The notes beneath the pieces were generated by a model, which was not told where the DNA came from, did not search any database, and saw only the letters and a list, made by a program, of their open reading frames with translations. Position numbers and translations under genes: made by a program. Shown piece after piece: positions 9,632-19,011 of a stretch of DNA of 64,000 nucleotides (the stretch's first letter is position 1; every line of letters begins with the position of its first letter). Source of the DNA: Variovorax sp. WS11 (GTDB lineage: Bacteria; Pseudomonadota; Gammaproteobacteria; Burkholderiales; Burkholderiaceae_C); the NCBI RefSeq assembly GCF_010499245.1, contig NZ_JAAGOW010000001.1:3410001-3474000 (forward strand). The letters are read 5' to 3'.

Positions 9632-12600
9632 ATGATTGATCAAAGGTCCAAAGATGAGCGGCTGGCCGCCGCGGAGCAGCGAGCATCCGACTTGCAAAGA
9701 AAACTGGAAGCGAGGAGTCTTCTGCCAGGCGAGGATTCCTCTGCGCTGCGCTCGGCACTCAAGGCAGCGACGCTGGCCGCCGAGAATGCGCAGCACGAGT
9801 GGCAGACAGTCGTCAATTCGTACTCGTGGCGTATCACTGCGCCCGTGCGCAAGGCCGGCGCCAGCCTGCCGGCCGCGTGGCGCTTTCAACTTCGCAGGGC
9901 GGCGAAAGCCGCCTGGTGGGTCGTCACGCCGTGGCGCATGCCAGCGAGACTGCGATTTCTGAAGGAGCGAGCGGCCCAGGCGATGCATGTCGTGCGCGAG
10001 GCAGAGACGGATGCCTATGGTGAATGGATCTTGCAGCACGAAAGCTGGACAAGTACCCAGGCAGGCGAGGAGGGCGGACCTTTGGTCAGCTTTCTGTTGT
10101 CCGCATCCAGCGATCGGACCGCCGCCTTGAAAACCTTGGAGTCCATCCGCATGCAGACCTGCGGAAGATGGGAGGCAATCGTAGCGATACGGGATGGCGG
10201 GAGAGATCTGGCAGAAGAGCTCGCCGGGCCCTCGGGGCCGGATCCTCGCGTGATCCAGGTTCAGGCTGCCGGCACCACTGTCTTGGACGAACTCGCAGCC
10301 TGTGCTGCCAGGGCAAGCGGCCAGTTTTTCGCCATCGTTGATGCTGGAGATATTCTGGTTCGGCCTGCACTCAATGAAATCGCATGCGCATTGGACTGCG
10401 CGCCGGACATCGATGTCTTGTATAGCGACGAGGACCGTCTCAGTCGTGCGGGTGCTCGGGGGGAACCATATTTCAAACCGCGCTGGTCACCCGAACTGCT
10501 CTATAGCTTCAATTACTTTGGACGGCTGACCCTTGTGCGTCGGCAACTGTTCGGCGCCGTCGGAGGTCTGGACGTGCAAATGGGCGCTGGTGCCGAGTGG
10601 GATCTTCATCTGCGGAGCAGCCAGCTTGCCCGAAAGATCAGCAGGCTCCCCAAGGTGCTGTGCCATCGCTCTCATGCCAGCCTCAAGGATCGTCCCGCGC
10701 CAGACTCCGCGGCATCGGCGGAGCATCGTGAAGCGCTGCGCAAGTTCTGGGTGTCGCTCGGTGTGGCTGCGCCGCTCGTTGAAGCCCAACCCGATGGCAC
10801 ATTTCGTGCCACTTGGGCGATCGATGAACCGCCGCAGGTATCCATCGTGATCCCAACCAAGGACAAGGTCGAACTGCTCCGCATGTGCATCGAGGGCTTG
10901 CTGAACCGCACCGACTATTCGAACAAGCAGATCGTCATTGTCGACACCGGTTCGATCGAAGAACAGACGCAGTCCTACTATGAGGAGCTTCGTCGCCATC
11001 CCGAGATACGCATCGTCCACTTCAACAGGAAGTTCAACTATTCAGCCGCTTGCAACTATGGTGCATCCTTTGCACACGGCGAACTGCTGCTTTTTCTCAA
11101 CAACGACATCGAGGTGATAGCCCGCGACTGGCTCCAGGAAATGGTTCGCTTCGCAATGCGCCCGGGCGTCGGTGTGGTGGGAACGAAGCTGACCTATCCC
11201 TCGCGGGAATTGCAGCATGGCGGGGTAGGCATCGGCATCCACTTGTGCGGCCTCATGTATCGCTCTGCCGAGAATCAAGGATGGGGCCTGTTCGGTTCTG
11301 CTGACCACCCTCGAAATTGGCTGGCGATCATGGGGGCCTGTCAGCTGGTGCGTCGCGACGTCTTCCGGCTCGTGGGAGGATTCGACGAGGCCTACAAGGT
11401 TGCGATGAGCGACGTTGCACTCTGCTTGCGTGCTTGGCGCGCTGGATACCGGATCGCCTACGCGCCACATGCCTGTCTCGTTCACCACGAAGGCGCAACG
11501 CGCGGCAACACCAACCCGAGCCTGGACGTGCAGCGAATTGCGGACGATATTCGTGCGTTGGGCATCGACGAAGATCCGTATCTTCATCCGGAGCTCGATG
11601 GCATGCTTGCCATACCGACGCTGCGCATAGGTTCGGCGCCCACGGTGCGCGAAAGCCTGCTGGCCGATATTCGTTCATTCGGTTCGCCACTGCCTTTCTC
11701 GCCACCGCTCGATTTGTCGAACGATGGAGTCTGTCTGGACGCCGCGAAGCAGCCCCGGGAAGATGTTCTCTGGGTACCTCAGCCGGCACACGCCATATCG
11801 GACATCTGGTCCGCTGCGCGTTGGTGCCTCGATCTGTTGCGCGCACGACCTGATCTCCGAGGGAAATTCCCGATGGCCCTGTCCGATGGCGCGGACGGCG
11901 CATTCTTCCGCTGGCTGTCCAGCGAAGGCGTGAAGCAACTGGAGCTTTCCCCCTCGAATTTGTCCTGGCTGCGTCAATTGCTGTCGGCGGATATCTCTGC
12001 CCGCGCGCGCCAGTTCTTCCTGTTCAACGAGGACATCAGAGATGTTCTGCCGCATGGCTTGCTCCCATGTGGTCAACGCCACCTGCTTCGTTGGTTCACG
12101 CAGCATGGGCGTCGCGAAGGCGGATTGCGACTGGAAGAGATCTGGTGGCTGCTCTGGCTGAGCGCCGAGCAGCCGGCGCTCGAGGTCGTCCGGGCCTACT
12201 CGTTCACGCCGGCCTGGCAGGAGATGTATCCCGATGGCCTGACGATCTTTGGGCGAGGTGAATTTGCGGCATGGCTCAAGTCCACGTATCGCGTGGCTGA
12301 CGCCTGGACCGATCCCGAGCAATGGCCGGTCGATCATTCGCCTGCCCGTCAGCTCCGCGCTGCCTACCATGCTCGCGAGCAATGGCGGCTCGAGCATCCA
12401 CGAGCGCTCGAGGACGTGGATCGGGCTGTTGCCCTGATCGAATGGCTGCAATCGGCGGAGGCAACGCCCGGCGAAGTGCGTGACTGGCTGTCGGCGCTCG
12501 AAAAACCGGAGGTGGCAGCGGATCTCGTTGCGGTGGGCGTCAATGTCGTCGGCCACTTTGCCTATCCCTCGGGGCTGCGGGTGTCCGTGGAGGCCATGGT

Positions 12601-13654
12601 GGAAGGCTTGCATCGCGTGGGTGTTCGGACTTCTCTGCGCGATGTCAGAACCGATCCAAAAGACGATCCGAAGCACGCCCTGTACACCGATTTCGAGGAC
12701 TTCGATACCACCATCATTCACGTCCAGCCCGAGCCCTTCTTCGACGTCGCACATCACCGTAGCGATGTGAACGAGCGCAAGCCTCGCACGTACCGGATCG
12801 CCTACTGGTACTGGGAGTTCGACACGATTCCCGACGCATGGGTGGCGCACGCGCAGGGTGTCGATGAGGTCTGGACGGCCACCGAATTCGTCGCCAAGGG
12901 CTTGCGCGAGAAGCTTTCGGTGCCGGTGCGCACGATGTTCCCCGGCGTCAAGCTGGCGCCCTACGAGCGGCGCAGCAAGGCGTATTTCGGGTTGAGCGAA
13001 GAGCCGTTCACCTTCCTCTTCACCTTCCACATGATGAGCGTGATGGAGCGAAAGAATCCGCTTGGCCTGATACGCGCGTTCAAGGAAGCGTTCCGCGAGG
13101 AGGAGGCGGTGCGGCTCGTGCTGAAGACCTCCTTCGGCGACCGCCACCCTGCGCAGATGCAGGAACTGCGCGATGCCGCCGCCGGCGCCAACGTCACCAT
13201 CATCGACCAAGTCTACAACCCCGACGAGGTGCTGTCCCTCATGGACGCCTGCGACGCCTACGTCTCGCTGCACCGCAGCGAGGGCCTGGGCCTCACCATG
13301 GCCGAGGCCATGCTGATGGGCAAGCCGGTGATCGCCACCAACTTCTCGGGCAACGTGGACTTCATGGACGACAGCAACAGCCTGCTCGTGCCCTACAAGC
13401 TCGTGAAGCTGGGCAAGCCCATCCCGCCCTACGACGCCGACCTGGAGTGGGCCGAGCCCTCGGAGCAGCACGCCGCCGAACTCATGCGCCGCGTCTACGA
13501 CAACCAGGCCTGGGCGAAAGAGGTGGGGGCGCGCGGCAAGGCCAGCGCCGAGGCCAACCTGTCGCTGGAGGCGGCGGGCCGCCGGATCGCCGCCCGCCTG
13601 GAGGAAATCAAGACGGTGCGCAGGGCCGCGAAACCGATGAGCAAGGCAGCTTGA
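9632..13654 (+). CDS. Trifunctional-type glycosyltransferase: GT2-GT2-linker-GT4
   Basis: This 1340-residue protein begins with a short helical segment and a TPWRMPARLRFLKERAA motif (about 94-112). A degenerate GT2 domain follows (about 150-390, acidic motif LYSDEDRL), then a well-conserved GT2 (about 400-640, VSIVIPTKDK and LFLNNDIEV), a helical linker of unknown fold (about 690-960) and a GT4 domain (970-1320). The GT4 domain has the EX7E motif in SEGLGLTMAE. Bases 12772-13602, encoding most of the GT4 domain, are repeated without a visible difference in the next gene. Such fused enzymes build repeating units of ABC-dependent O-polysaccharides. Exact linkages cannot be read from the sequence. 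Confidence 0.9.
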   Translation: MIDQRSKDERLAAAEQRASDLQRKLEARSLLPGEDSSALRSALKAATLAAENAQHEWQTVVNSYSWRITAPVRKAGASLPAAWRFQLRRAAKAAWWVVTPWRMPARLRFLKERAAQAMHVVREAETDAYGEWILQHESWTSTQAGEEGGPLVSFLLSASSDRTAALKTLESIRMQTCGRWEAIVAIRDGGRDLAEELAGPSGPDPRVIQVQAAGTTVLDELAACAARASGQFFAIVDAGDILVRPALNEIACALDCAPDIDVLYSDEDRLSRAGARGEPYFKPRWSPELLYSFNYFGRLTLVRRQLFGAVGGLDVQMGAGAEWDLHLRSSQLARKISRLPKVLCHRSHASLKDRPAPDSAASAEHREALRKFWVSLGVAAPLVEAQPDGTFRATWAIDEPPQVSIVIPTKDKVELLRMCIEGLLNRTDYSNKQIVIVDTGSIEEQTQSYYEELRRHPEIRIVHFNRKFNYSAACNYGASFAHGELLLFLNNDIEVIARDWLQEMVRFAMRPGVGVVGTKLTYPSRELQHGGVGIGIHLCGLMYRSAENQGWGLFGSADHPRNWLAIMGACQLVRRDVFRLVGGFDEAYKVAMSDVALCLRAWRAGYRIAYAPHACLVHHEGATRGNTNPSLDVQRIADDIRALGIDEDPYLHPELDGMLAIPTLRIGSAPTVRESLLADIRSFGSPLPFSPPLDLSNDGVCLDAAKQPREDVLWVPQPAHAISDIWSAARWCLDLLRARPDLRGKFPMALSDGADGAFFRWLSSEGVKQLELSPSNLSWLRQLLSADISARARQFFLFNEDIRDVLPHGLLPCGQRHLLRWFTQHGRREGGLRLEEIWWLLWLSAEQPALEVVRAYSFTPAWQEMYPDGLTIFGRGEFAAWLKSTYRVADAWTDPEQWPVDHSPARQLRAAYHAREQWRLEHPRALEDVDRAVALIEWLQSAEATPGEVRDWLSALEKPEVAADLVAVGVNVVGHFAYPSGLRVSVEAMVEGLHRVGVRTSLRDVRTDPKDDPKHALYTDFEDFDTTIIHVQPEPFFDVAHHRSDVNERKPRTYRIAYWYWEFDTIPDAWVAHAQGVDEVWTATEFVAKGLREKLSVPVRTMFPGVKLAPYERRSKAYFGLSEEPFTFLFTFHMMSVMERKNPLGLIRAFKEAFREEEAVRLVLKTSFGDRHPAQMQELRDAAAGANVTIIDQVYNPDEVLSLMDACDAYVSLHRSEGLGLTMAEAMLMGKPVIATNFSGNVDFMDDSNSLLVPYKLVKLGKPIPPYDADLEWAEPSEQHAAELMRRVYDNQAWAKEVGARGKASAEANLSLEAAGRRIAARLEEIKTVRRAAKPMSKAA
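12772..13602 (+). repeat. 831-bp perfect direct repeat, copy A
   Basis: Line-by-line comparison shows bases 12772-13602 are identical to 14950-15780 (offset 2178). The identity begins just before the codons for ERKPRTYRIAYWYWEFD and ends within the codons for ARLEEIK. Upstream homologous parts of the two genes are clearly diverged. The sharp borders point to recent gene conversion or unequal recombination. Confidence 0.95.
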
Positions 13655-13669
13655 GGGATCGGTCCATCC

Positions 13670-15823
13670 ATGCAGCAAAACGCGATCAACCGACACGTGA
13701 GAAGAGTCGCCAAGGGAATATGGTGGATCGCCACCCCTTGGCGCACGCAACAGCGCCTGAGATACCTGCGTGACCGTGCGGCCGCCGAGGCTCGTGCCTC
13801 GGAATTGGCGCTTTTCATCGAACAGGAGCGGACACGCGTGACGTTGCGGCAACGCGGCGCGAACGTGTTGCCTGCTGAAGTGCTTGATCTGTTTGACGAT
13901 GCGAAGGTTTTGCAAGCAGCTGGCGTGCATGCGGGCGCCATGCTGTGGGCGCCACCTACGCCCTCGGAGGTGGTGGACCGTTGGTCGGCGGCGCGCTTCT
14001 TGATCGACCTGTGGCGCAAGCGCAGCGACCTTCGCGCTCGCTTTCCTGCCGCATTGACCCACAGGAAGGCGGGCGGGCTGGATGCTTGGCTTCGCCAGGC
14101 CGGTACCGTCGAGTTGGGCCTCAGCGAGATTGCGGCTCAGCATCTTTCCGACGCGCTCGCAGCCGGCTTGTCCGATCGGGCACGGCAGGTCTTTCTGGCG
14201 AACGATGTCGCTCGATCCGTGCTGCCACATGGCCTGACGCCCGCTGGGATGCACAGCCTGATTCGCTGGTTCATGCGATGGGGCATGAGCGACGCCAGTT
14301 TGCGCTCGGAAGAAATCTGGTGGCTGTTTCTCGAGGCTGCGCAGAACCCCGAGCGTGAACTCATGCTGGCCTACGCCTTCACCCCGCGTTGGCAGCGCCA
14401 GTATCCGGAGGGCATGACGGTATTCGGCCGCAGCGCTTTCGCAGCTTGGTTTGCCGCCGACTACGGCGCCTCAGGCCCCTGGACGGACGCGTCCTCTTGG
14501 CCCGATTGGCATACGCCCGCGCAGCAGATTCGCGTCGGCTATTGGGCACGAGACCCATGGCAGCGAGCGCATCCGGACGCATTTGCCAGCGGAGCCGGCG
14601 CTCGCGCGTTGCTGGAATGGCTGGCTGTCCCCAATGGGGGCTTGCCTGAAGCGCTTCGCAATTGGTGCAGCAAGCTGGATCTTCAATCCGTCAGTGCAGA
14701 ACTTGCCAAGCCCGGCGTCAATGTCATCGGCCATTTCTGCTATCCGTCGGGTCTTCGCGTCTCCGTCGAATCGATGGTTCAAGCGATGGCATCGGTGGGC
14801 GTTTCTGCGTCTCTGCGCGACGTCAGGACTGATGCCAAGGACGATCCCCATCACGTTGATTTTCGTGGTGCGGAGTCCTACGACGTCACGGTCATTCATA
14901 CGCAGCCAGAGCCTTTCTTCGACAGAGCCTATGCGCGCGCTCAACTGTTCGAGCGCAAGCCTCGCACGTACCGGATCGCCTACTGGTACTGGGAGTTCGA
15001 CACGATTCCCGACGCATGGGTGGCGCACGCGCAGGGTGTCGATGAGGTCTGGACGGCCACCGAATTCGTCGCCAAGGGCTTGCGCGAGAAGCTTTCGGTG
15101 CCGGTGCGCACGATGTTCCCCGGCGTCAAGCTGGCGCCCTACGAGCGGCGCAGCAAGGCGTATTTCGGGTTGAGCGAAGAGCCGTTCACCTTCCTCTTCA
15201 CCTTCCACATGATGAGCGTGATGGAGCGAAAGAATCCGCTTGGCCTGATACGCGCGTTCAAGGAAGCGTTCCGCGAGGAGGAGGCGGTGCGGCTCGTGCT
15301 GAAGACCTCCTTCGGCGACCGCCACCCTGCGCAGATGCAGGAACTGCGCGATGCCGCCGCCGGCGCCAACGTCACCATCATCGACCAAGTCTACAACCCC
15401 GACGAGGTGCTGTCCCTCATGGACGCCTGCGACGCCTACGTCTCGCTGCACCGCAGCGAGGGCCTGGGCCTCACCATGGCCGAGGCCATGCTGATGGGCA
15501 AGCCGGTGATCGCCACCAACTTCTCGGGCAACGTGGACTTCATGGACGACAGCAACAGCCTGCTCGTGCCCTACAAGCTCGTGAAGCTGGGCAAGCCCAT
15601 CCCGCCCTACGACGCCGACCTGGAGTGGGCCGAGCCCTCGGAGCAGCACGCCGCCGAACTCATGCGCCGCGTCTACGACAACCAGGCCTGGGCGAAAGAG
15701 GTGGGGGCGCGCGGCAAGGCCAGCGCCGAGGCCAACCTGTCGCTGGAGGCGGCGGGCCGCCGGATCGCCGCCCGCCTGGAAGAGATCAAGTCGCTGCGAC
15801 GGCGTTCGCGCTCGGCAGGCTGA
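13670..15823 (+). CDS. GT4-family glycosyltransferase with helical N-terminal linker, paralogue of preceding gene
   Basis: This 717-residue protein is colinear with the preceding enzyme but lacks both GT2 domains. The same TPWR-x-x-x-RLRYLRDRAA motif (about 24-41) leads directly into the helical linker (about 95-375). The linker has matching anchors such as WSAARFLIDL, VLPHGLTP, EEIWWLF and MTVFGRSAFAAW. A GT4 domain with SEGLGLTMAE follows. Its last ~277 residues are identical to the paralogue because of the 831-bp repeat. It starts 15 bp after the upstream stop and overlaps the convergent wzt by 38 bp. It probably transfers a sugar of the same class as the paralogue's C-terminal domain. Confidence 0.9.
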   Translation: MQQNAINRHVRRVAKGIWWIATPWRTQQRLRYLRDRAAAEARASELALFIEQERTRVTLRQRGANVLPAEVLDLFDDAKVLQAAGVHAGAMLWAPPTPSEVVDRWSAARFLIDLWRKRSDLRARFPAALTHRKAGGLDAWLRQAGTVELGLSEIAAQHLSDALAAGLSDRARQVFLANDVARSVLPHGLTPAGMHSLIRWFMRWGMSDASLRSEEIWWLFLEAAQNPERELMLAYAFTPRWQRQYPEGMTVFGRSAFAAWFAADYGASGPWTDASSWPDWHTPAQQIRVGYWARDPWQRAHPDAFASGAGARALLEWLAVPNGGLPEALRNWCSKLDLQSVSAELAKPGVNVIGHFCYPSGLRVSVESMVQAMASVGVSASLRDVRTDAKDDPHHVDFRGAESYDVTVIHTQPEPFFDRAYARAQLFERKPRTYRIAYWYWEFDTIPDAWVAHAQGVDEVWTATEFVAKGLREKLSVPVRTMFPGVKLAPYERRSKAYFGLSEEPFTFLFTFHMMSVMERKNPLGLIRAFKEAFREEEAVRLVLKTSFGDRHPAQMQELRDAAAGANVTIIDQVYNPDEVLSLMDACDAYVSLHRSEGLGLTMAEAMLMGKPVIATNFSGNVDFMDDSNSLLVPYKLVKLGKPIPPYDADLEWAEPSEQHAAELMRRVYDNQAWAKEVGARGKASAEANLSLEAAGRRIAARLEEIKSLRRRSRSAG
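14950..15780 (+). repeat. 831-bp perfect direct repeat, copy B
   Basis: This is the second copy of bases 12772-13602. It ends 6 bp before the stop codon of the convergent wzt gene. A crossover between the copies would delete 2178 bp and fuse the two glycosyltransferase genes in frame. Confidence 0.95.
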
Positions 15824-16538
15824 CGGGCTCGCTGGCCGCCTGCTCGACGATCCGCCCGTGCTCCAGGTGGATCACCCGGTTGCACTCCTTTGCGATCAAA
15901 GCGGGCGAGTGCGAGGCCAGCACCAGGATGCCGGACTTGGCCACCACGTCCTTCATCCGCTGCTCGGCCTTCTCGGTGAACTCGGCGTCGCCGACCGAGA
16001 GCCACTCGTCCATCAGCAGGATGTCGGCCTGCACGCTGGTCGAGATCGAGAAGGCCAGCCGCATCAGCATGCCGGTGGAGTAGGTGCGCACCGGCATGTT
16101 GACGTATTCGCCCAGCCCGCTGAACTCGCAGATCTCGGGCGTGAGCGCGTCGATTTGCTTCTTGCTCATGCCCATCACCAGTCCGCGCAGCATGATGTTC
16201 TCGATGCCGGTGGCGTCGTGCTCGATGCCCAGCGCCGGGTCGATCAGGCTGGACACACTCCCCTCGCGGACGAACTCGCCCGAGGAGGGCTCGTAGACGC
16301 CCGCCAGCGCGCGCAGCAGCGTCGACTTGCCCGCGCCGTTGTGGCCGACCAGGCCCAGCCTGTCGCCGCTCTTGAGCTCCAGGTTGATGTTGCTCAGCGC
16401 CTGTACGACGTTGACGCCGGTCTCCTTGCCGAAGCGGCCCCCGGTGACGGAGGCGGCCAGCGTCTTCTTCAGAGAGGCGGCGCCGGCGCCGTAGATGGGG
16501 AAGTTGACCGAGACGTTCTTGAGGGAGATGAAAGCCAT
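15786..16538 (-). CDS. wzt: Polysaccharide ABC exporter, ATP-binding subunit
   Basis: This 250-residue ABC ATPase has Walker A GHNGAGKST, signature YSTGMLMRLAFS, Walker B ILLMDEWLSVGD and switch His in LASHS. The block IDPALGIEHDATGIENI is characteristic of polysaccharide and teichoic acid exporters. It lacks the C-terminal carbohydrate-binding domain of ~430-residue Wzt proteins, so chain-end recognition is not built into this subunit. It follows wzm by 7 bp in a manC-wzm-wzt operon. It should power export of the lipid-linked chain made by the neighbouring glycosyltransferases. Confidence 0.93.
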   Translation of the reverse strand: MAFISLKNVSVNFPIYGAGAASLKKTLAASVTGGRFGKETGVNVVQALSNINLELKSGDRLGLVGHNGAGKSTLLRALAGVYEPSSGEFVREGSVSSLIDPALGIEHDATGIENIMLRGLVMGMSKKQIDALTPEICEFSGLGEYVNMPVRTYSTGMLMRLAFSISTSVQADILLMDEWLSVGDAEFTEKAEQRMKDVVAKSGILVLASHSPALIAKECNRVIHLEHGRIVEQAASEPVSLPSANAVAAT

Positions 16539-16545
16539 TGTTCTC

Positions 16546-17349
16546 TTAGAGCCAATAAACGACGCGGCGGCGGTACCGGGCGAAGAGCAGGCTCGAAGCC
16601 ACCACGCTCAGCGTCGTCCACACCATGATGCCCCACCAGTTGTGGGCATCGGCCACGCCGCCCATGAGGGGCGCGCGCACCAGCTCGAGCATCTGCGCGA
16701 AGGGGTTGTAGAGGATGTACTGCGCGCGCCCCGGCAGGCTCTCGGGCAGCCAGAAGACGGGCGTCAGGAACATCAGCATCTGCATCACGCTGGTGACGAT
16801 CTGGGTGACGTCGCGAAAACGCGTGCACACCAGCCCGAGCGCCAGGCCGAGGGCCTGGGCGTTGACCATCAGCAACAGGAAGGCCGGCACGAAGAGCCAG
16901 GCCGGCCACGACAGCGAGATGCCCGCCCACAGCGCCACCGGCACGTAGAGCACGATCTGATGCGCGAACTGGATCAGGTTGCGCGCCATGCTGCGCCAGA
17001 CAAACAGGCTGATCGGGAAGTAGCCTTGCTTGAGGTAGTTGCTGGACCCGATGAAGGCGTTGCACGAGTCCGTCACCATGCTGGAGAAGAAAGTCCAGAA
17101 GATGATGCCCAGTGCCAGGTGCGGGAAGAACTTCGACAGCTCGGTGCCGAACAGCGAGCTGTACAGCGGTCCCATGCCGCCGATCATGGCGCCCATGCTG
17201 AGGGTCAGCCACAGCGGCCCGAGCATCGAGCGGCGGTAGCGCAGCACGATGTCGAACCAGGCCAGCGTCCACCAGATGTCGGTGCGACGGGTGCCCTCCC
17301 ACCAGTCGGACCACGCGCTGCGATGAAGATTGGAGTGGGCTTGGCTCAT
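16546..17349 (-). CDS. wzm: Polysaccharide ABC exporter, permease subunit
   Basis: This 267-residue ABC-2 type membrane protein has about six hydrophobic segments and conserved early residues RYRRSMLGPLW and the LNPFAQ-like NPFAQMLEL near the end. ATG 17349 overlaps the TGA of manC (ATGA), so coupling is likely. The longer frame from 17409 would run deep into manC and is rejected. Together with wzt it forms an ABC-dependent exporter of O-antigen or capsule type. No wzy or wzx was seen in the window. Confidence 0.92.
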   Translation of the reverse strand: MSQAHSNLHRSAWSDWWEGTRRTDIWWTLAWFDIVLRYRRSMLGPLWLTLSMGAMIGGMGPLYSSLFGTELSKFFPHLALGIIFWTFFSSMVTDSCNAFIGSSNYLKQGYFPISLFVWRSMARNLIQFAHQIVLYVPVALWAGISLSWPAWLFVPAFLLLMVNAQALGLALGLVCTRFRDVTQIVTSVMQMLMFLTPVFWLPESLPGRAQYILYNPFAQMLELVRAPLMGGVADAHNWWGIMVWTTLSVVASSLLFARYRRRVVYWL

Positions 17350-18767
17350 ACGCGTCCGTAGGTGTCCACCAGGCGAACGATGTCGTCTTCGCCGAGGTAG
17401 GCACCGCACTGGACTTCGATGAGGACCAGTTCATCCTGTCCGATGTTGGTCAAGCGATGCTTCTCCTTGAGCGGGATGTAGCGGTATTCGCCGGGCAGCG
17501 TCCGGTGCTCCACGTCGCCGATCTGGACCATGGCCGTGCCCTGCACCACCACCCAGTGCTCCGCGCGCTGGTGGTGGTACTGCAGCGACAGCGCCTCGCC
17601 CGGCTTCACGGTGATGCGCTTGACCTTGTAGCCGTCCTCTTCCTTGAGCGAGGCGTAGGTCCCCCAGGGGCGATGGACGGTTGCGGGCAGCGCCACCGTC
17701 TCGTGCTTGCGCGCCTTGAGGATGTCGACCACCTTCTTGACGTGTTGCGCGCTGTCCTTGTGGGCCACCAGCAGCGCGTCGGGCGTGTCGACGATCACCA
17801 GGTCGCGCAGGCCCAGCGCCGCGACGATCTTGGGGCCGTGGCTCTCGATCTGGATGTGGGTGCCCGTGGTGTCCACCGCCACGACGTGATCGTCGGGGAA
17901 AGTGTTGCCGCTGGCATCCGAAGGCTGCGCCTTGGCGACGGCCGGCCAGGAGCCGACGTCGCTCCAGGCGAACCTCGCAGGCACGACACGCACGTTGTCG
18001 GCATGCTCCATCACCGCGTAGTCGATGCTGATGTCGGGCTGCAGGCCGAAGGCGTGCAGGTCGAAGCTGATCGCGTCGCCCTTGGTCTGTGCCGTGTCCA
18101 GCGCATGGCGCGCGGCGTTCATCACGTCGGGCGCGTGCCGCTCCAGCGCGGAGACGATGGCGGAGGCGGTGAAGCAGAACATGCCGCTGTTCCAGTAGTA
18201 GCGCCCCGTCGCCAGGTATTCCTGCGCGGTGGCCAGGTCCGGCTTCTCGACGAAGCGCTTGGCGAGCTGGCTCTCGCGCGAGACGCGCTCGACCTCCACG
18301 TAGCCGAAGCCGGTGTCCGGCGCGGTCGGCGCGATGCCGAACAGCACCAGCGCGCCTTCCTGCGCCAGCCGGAAGGCCTCGCTCGCGCTGGCGACGAAGG
18401 CCTCGACGTCGGGCACCAGGTGGTCGGCCGAGAGCACCAGCATCACCGTGTCGCCGCTGAACTGGCGCTCGCACTGCAGGGCGGCCAGCGCGATGGCCGG
18501 CGCCGTGTTGCGGCCCTTGGGCTCGAGCAGGTAGGTGGCCGACGGCGGATCGCTCATCTGGCGCAGCACGTCCTTGGTCAGGAACTGGTGGTCCTTGTTG
18601 GTGACGACCATCAGGTCGCCGGTGCCGCAGGCCTGCCCGCGCTCGATCGCCTGTTGCAGCAGGGTGGAGCCGCCCAGCTTCATGAAGGGCTTGGGCAGGG
18701 CCTGACGGGAGACTGGCCAGAGTCTGGAGCCGGAACCTCCCGAGAGCACCACAGAAAGCAATCGCAT
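17346..18767 (-). CDS. manC: Mannose-1-phosphate guanylyltransferase / mannose-6-phosphate isomerase
   Basis: This 473-residue bifunctional type II enzyme supplies GDP-mannose. The GMP domain has LSGGSGSRLWPVSR, QALPKPF and FVEKP. The C-terminal cupin (isomerase) domain has the metal motif QYHHQRAEHW and GEYRYIPLKEKHRL. The length matches ManC/AlgA/WbpW. It is the first gene of the leftward manC-wzm-wzt operon and provides the substrate of Gmd. Confidence 0.96.
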   Translation of the reverse strand: MRLLSVVLSGGSGSRLWPVSRQALPKPFMKLGGSTLLQQAIERGQACGTGDLMVVTNKDHQFLTKDVLRQMSDPPSATYLLEPKGRNTAPAIALAALQCERQFSGDTVMLVLSADHLVPDVEAFVASASEAFRLAQEGALVLFGIAPTAPDTGFGYVEVERVSRESQLAKRFVEKPDLATAQEYLATGRYYWNSGMFCFTASAIVSALERHAPDVMNAARHALDTAQTKGDAISFDLHAFGLQPDISIDYAVMEHADNVRVVPARFAWSDVGSWPAVAKAQPSDASGNTFPDDHVVAVDTTGTHIQIESHGPKIVAALGLRDLVIVDTPDALLVAHKDSAQHVKKVVDILKARKHETVALPATVHRPWGTYASLKEEDGYKVKRITVKPGEALSLQYHHQRAEHWVVVQGTAMVQIGDVEHRTLPGEYRYIPLKEKHRLTNIGQDELVLIEVQCGAYLGEDDIVRLVDTYGRV

Positions 18768-19011
18768 TTTTGTCCTTCTCTTTGAGAGGGGGCGATTTTA
18801 CCGGCCCAGGCCGGACGGCAATCCGACGCGACGGGCGGTGCGCGAAGGCGGCATCACGTTGCGAAGATAATCACGCGCTTGCCCGCGACGCCCGAGTCGC
18901 CGGCCGATCCGCCCCGCCCCCAGACCGCGCCCGCATGCCCCACAAGAAGAACAGTCCCACCTCGCCCACCCAAAGTACCGGCCGGACATCGATGGCCTGC
19001 GCGCGATCGCG
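18768..19011. other. Divergent gap between manC and acyltransferase, contains probable lost start
   Basis: This holds the manC promoter region and the sequence that should encode the first residues of the acyltransferase. The conserved KYRPDIDGLRAIAV is readable in frame at about 18973-19014 but has no ATG, GTG or TTG ahead of it. An ATG at 18935 lies one frame away. Confidence 0.6.

Noticed and set aside
11675..14254. An 859-codon reverse open frame
   Set aside because: It lies opposite two glycosyltransferase genes with conserved catalytic motifs, and its product has no recognisable domain.
12772..15780. Transposon or IS ends behind the long direct repeat
   Set aside because: The repeat lies wholly inside coding sequence, has no terminal inverted repeats and no transposase is present.
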